DNA from: Nitrospira sp.
GTDB taxonomy: Bacteria; Nitrospirota; Thermodesulfovibrionia; Thermodesulfovibrionales; SM23-35
DNA: 6,621 bases
NCBI GenBank assembly: GCA_016873575.1
Contig: VGWY01000149.1
Location: 1-6,621 of the forward strand
Reading direction: 5' to 3'
Of this stretch, positions 5,221-6,621 are shown piece after piece. The translations under genes and the position numbers were made by a program. The notes beneath the pieces are model-generated. The model was not told the origin of the DNA, did not search any database, and saw only the letters and a list, made by a program, of their open reading frames with translations. Each line of letters begins with the position of its first letter. Positions within the stretch are counted from its first letter, which is position 1.

Positions 5221-5278
5221 CTCGAATGCTTTCGGAATAGGATTTAAAATAATATCTTTTTAATAAAGGAGGTTTAAG

Positions 5279-6067
5279 ATGCCTGAGGAGAAATCAAAGT
5301 TCGTGATCGCCTCAACCACAAGCACCCAGCAATCCGGCCTTTTTGACATTCTCATTCCTGCTTATGAGAAATCAACGCGATATGGTGTAAAAGTAGAAAT
5401 TATTGCTGTGGGTACAGGCAAGGCAATCAGAATAGCAAAAAAAGGCGATGCTGACATGCTCTTTGTTCATGACCCTTTTCGAGAGGAAAAATTTGTTGCT
5501 GAAGGATATGGTGTGAACAGAAGGGCTGTGATGCACAATGATTTTGTCATCGTTGGGCCTACTAAAGACCCTGCAGGGATTGGCGGATTTAAAACAGCTA
5601 TAGAAGCATTTGAGGAAATTGCAGAGAAAGGGGCTCCTTTTGTATCGAGGGGTGATGATTCAGGTACGAATATCAAAGAATTAGACATCTGGGATGATGC
5701 TGGAATTAATCCTAAAGGAAAGGGATGGTATTTTGAGGCTGGGGCCAAGATGGGAGATACCTTACTTATAGCGAATCAGAAGAAGGCTTACACACTGACT
5801 GATCTTGGAACATTTCTCAATTATGAATCTAAAATCAGTTTGAAAGTCCTTTTCAAAGATGACCCTCATTTGAAAAACTCTTATAGTGTTATAGCTGTGA
5901 ATCCCGATAGGTTTCCACATGTCAAATACAGAGAGGCCATGGACTTTATTTCCTTTGTTACATCACTCGAAGGGCAACATGTCATCGCCAATTACAAAAA
6001 GCACGGCTTCAATCTTTTCTATCCTGATGCAGTTCAGTCTGTGATGGATGATAAAAAAATAAAATAA
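5279..6067 (+). CDS. tupA: TupA-like tungstate-binding protein without signal peptide
   Basis: A homologue of TupA, the periplasmic protein that binds tungstate with very high affinity and hands it to the TupBC ABC transporter. Family motifs are all present: STTST-QQSGL (12-21), GTG (45-47), GDAD..FVH (56-64), NDFVIVGP (87-94), SRGDDSGT (123-130) and YTLTD (171-175). The threonine/serine cluster and the SRGD-SGT loop form the oxyanion pocket in known TupA proteins. The protein has 262 residues and begins hydrophilic (MPEEKSKF) with no signal peptide. The start is firm: an ideal AAAGGAGG (5265-5272) lies six bases before the ATG, and TAA at 5264-5266 closes the frame. It should therefore stay in the cytoplasm, which is odd for this family. 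By eye it is roughly half identical to the exported paralogue that follows 95 bp downstream. A cytoplasmic tungstate buffer, sensor or delivery protein is possible but only inferred; the gene may instead have lost its export signal by rearrangement. Confidence 0.9.
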   Translation: MPEEKSKFVIASTTSTQQSGLFDILIPAYEKSTRYGVKVEIIAVGTGKAIRIAKKGDADMLFVHDPFREEKFVAEGYGVNRRAVMHNDFVIVGPTKDPAGIGGFKTAIEAFEEIAEKGAPFVSRGDDSGTNIKELDIWDDAGINPKGKGWYFEAGAKMGDTLLIANQKKAYTLTDLGTFLNYESKISLKVLFKDDPHLKNSYSVIAVNPDRFPHVKYREAMDFISFVTSLEGQHVIANYKKHGFNLFYPDAVQSVMDDKKIK

Positions 6068-6162
6068 TCTGATTGGTAAGAGTAAGGGGATGAACTACCC
6101 TGCAGCCTGCTAAGCATCAAGGAATTCTTGTGATTAAAACCATAATTACGGAGGGTTATGAA
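6068..6162 (+). other. Intergenic spacer between the two tupA-like genes
   Basis: This 95-base spacer has no promoter that I can support, so the two genes are probably co-transcribed. It contains GGGGATGAACTACCCTGCAG and nearby AGCATCAAGGAATTC (about 6086-6127). These resemble a decayed palindromic repeat of the kind GATGAACTACCCCGCAGC...GTATCAA that I recall from other anaerobe genomes. GATG and CATC can pair at its ends and GCA/TGC at its core. The downstream gene's ribosome site GGAGG is at 6150-6154. Confidence 0.3.
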
Positions 6163-6621
6163 ATGAGGTTATTAAAAAGTATGTTTTTACTGGTTTTGGT
6201 TCTGGCTTTTTTCACTGTGGGTAATGCTTCCGCAGAAAAAGAGATAGTCTGTGCATCTACCACGAGTACAGAGAATTCAGGATTGTTTGGTTATATCTTG
6301 CCGATATTCGAGAAGAAGACAGGGATAAAGGTAAAGGTTGTTGCACGCGGCACAGGTGCTGCAATTGAAATGGGTAAGAGAGGTGATGCAGATGTAGTCT
6401 TTGTCCATGCAAAGGAGCAGGAGTTGAAGGCTGTTGAAGAAGGTTTCTTTGTAAATCGCTATGACGTTATGTATAACGATTTTGTTATTATCGGCCCAGA
6501 TAATGATCCTGCAAAGATAAAAGGCATTAAATCCGCATCTGAAGCATTTCAGAAAATTGCAAAAAATTCCACCACGCCATTTATTTCGAGGGGAGATAAC
6601 TCTGGTACACACACAAAGGAA
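6163..6621 (+). CDS. tupA: TupA, exported tungstate-binding protein (3' end cut off)
   Basis: The first 153 codons of a periplasmic tungstate-binding protein of an ABC transporter. A classical signal peptide (MRLLK, then hydrophobic residues 7-19, then NASA) is expected to be cut after A24. The mature part has STTSTENSGL (32-41), a GTG motif, GDADVVFVH, NDFVIIGP and SRGDNSGT near the right edge, matching the preceding paralogue motif for motif. The ATG at 6163 follows GGAGG with eight bases between. An earlier ATG at 6158 stops after two codons. About 120 residues should follow beyond the window, and the permease and ATPase genes tupB and tupC would be expected next. A molybdate protein is less likely because the TTSTxxSGL start is typical of TupA and not of ModA. 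It is probably in one operon with the leaderless copy and under the same LysR-linked promoter. Confidence 0.93.
   Translation, partial: MRLLKSMFLLVLVLAFFTVGNASAEKEIVCASTTSTENSGLFGYILPIFEKKTGIKVKVVARGTGAAIEMGKRGDADVVFVHAKEQELKAVEEGFFVNRYDVMYNDFVIIGPDNDPAKIKGIKSASEAFQKIAKNSTTPFISRGDNSGTHTKE

Larger units (their letters stand above)
4873..5278. promoter_or_regulatory. Divergent control region between the LysR gene and tupA
   Basis: These roughly 400 bases contain no convincing gene. In order they hold the LysR-gene promoter (4880-4908), a LysR box and further half-sites (4921-4958), the tup promoter (4958-4986), an imperfect hairpin (5024-5076), a perfect hairpin (5084-5119), a doubtful 33-codon ORF (5162-5263) and a repeat remnant (5189-5220). 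The order fits a LysR regulator and its divergent target gene. Confidence 0.6.

Noticed and set aside
5162..5263. A 33-codon ORF (MPKFGDKQYDC...) ending 15 bases before the signal-less tupA
   Set aside because: GGGAG lies 11 bases before its ATG, but much of the frame consists of the repeat remnant and the product has no leader-peptide features. A real small protein cannot be excluded.
5279..5400. Frameshifted signal peptide upstream of the first tupA-like gene
   Set aside because: None of the three frames before the ATG encodes a hydrophobic helix after a basic start, and the ideal ribosome site is adjacent to the ATG.

Overview
The window looks like a chromosomal segment of an anaerobic, moderately AT-rich Gram-negative bacterium. 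The pointers are tandem tungstate-binding protein genes of the TupA family, a membrane FtsH protease, and remnants that resemble the GTCATTGCGAGG-type palindromic repeats known from Nitrospirota, Desulfobacterota and similar anaerobes. This placement is inference; no rRNA or other phylogenetic marker is present.

Left third (1-1850), accessory in character: two genes of unknown function on the + strand. The first (342-1055) encodes a 237-aa helical protein. It has a good sigma-70-like promoter, and a CCAG-aaaa-CTGG palindrome sits on the predicted transcription start; a second copy lies 123 bp upstream. An imperfect stem with three single-base bulges follows it. The second (start about 1164, end 1613) encodes a small protein with two membrane spans. 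Four bases after its stop is a sequence with the architecture of an integron attC site (1618-1675), so this gene is probably a captured cassette. Directly abutting the attC is a cluster of nested inverted repeats (1676-1807) that no gene explains.

Middle (1851-3862): ftsH, complete, with AAA ATPase and M41 zinc-protease motifs intact. Upstream are a perfect TTGACA -35 box, a dyad filling the space between -35 and -10, and a possible six-codon leader ORF. ftsH converges with a LysR-type regulator gene on the - strand (3967-4872/4878).

Right third (4879-6621): a 400-bp divergent control region, then two tandem tupA-like genes. The first (5279-6067) has no signal peptide, and an in-frame stop just upstream excludes one. 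The second (6163 to the window edge) has a clear signal peptide and is cut off by the end of the window. The control region holds near-consensus promoters in both directions and a textbook LysR box (T-N11-A inside ATGAAT-N3-ATTCAT) centred about 65 bp before the predicted tup start. It also holds a leader of about 290 nt with two strong hairpins. Together these suggest that the LysR protein controls its own gene and the tup genes, which is not the usual regulator for tungstate uptake. The transporter permease and ATPase genes would be expected beyond the right edge.

The most interesting items are the leaderless TupA paralogue with its LysR-controlled structured leader, and the attC plus nested-palindrome complex behind the small membrane-protein gene.
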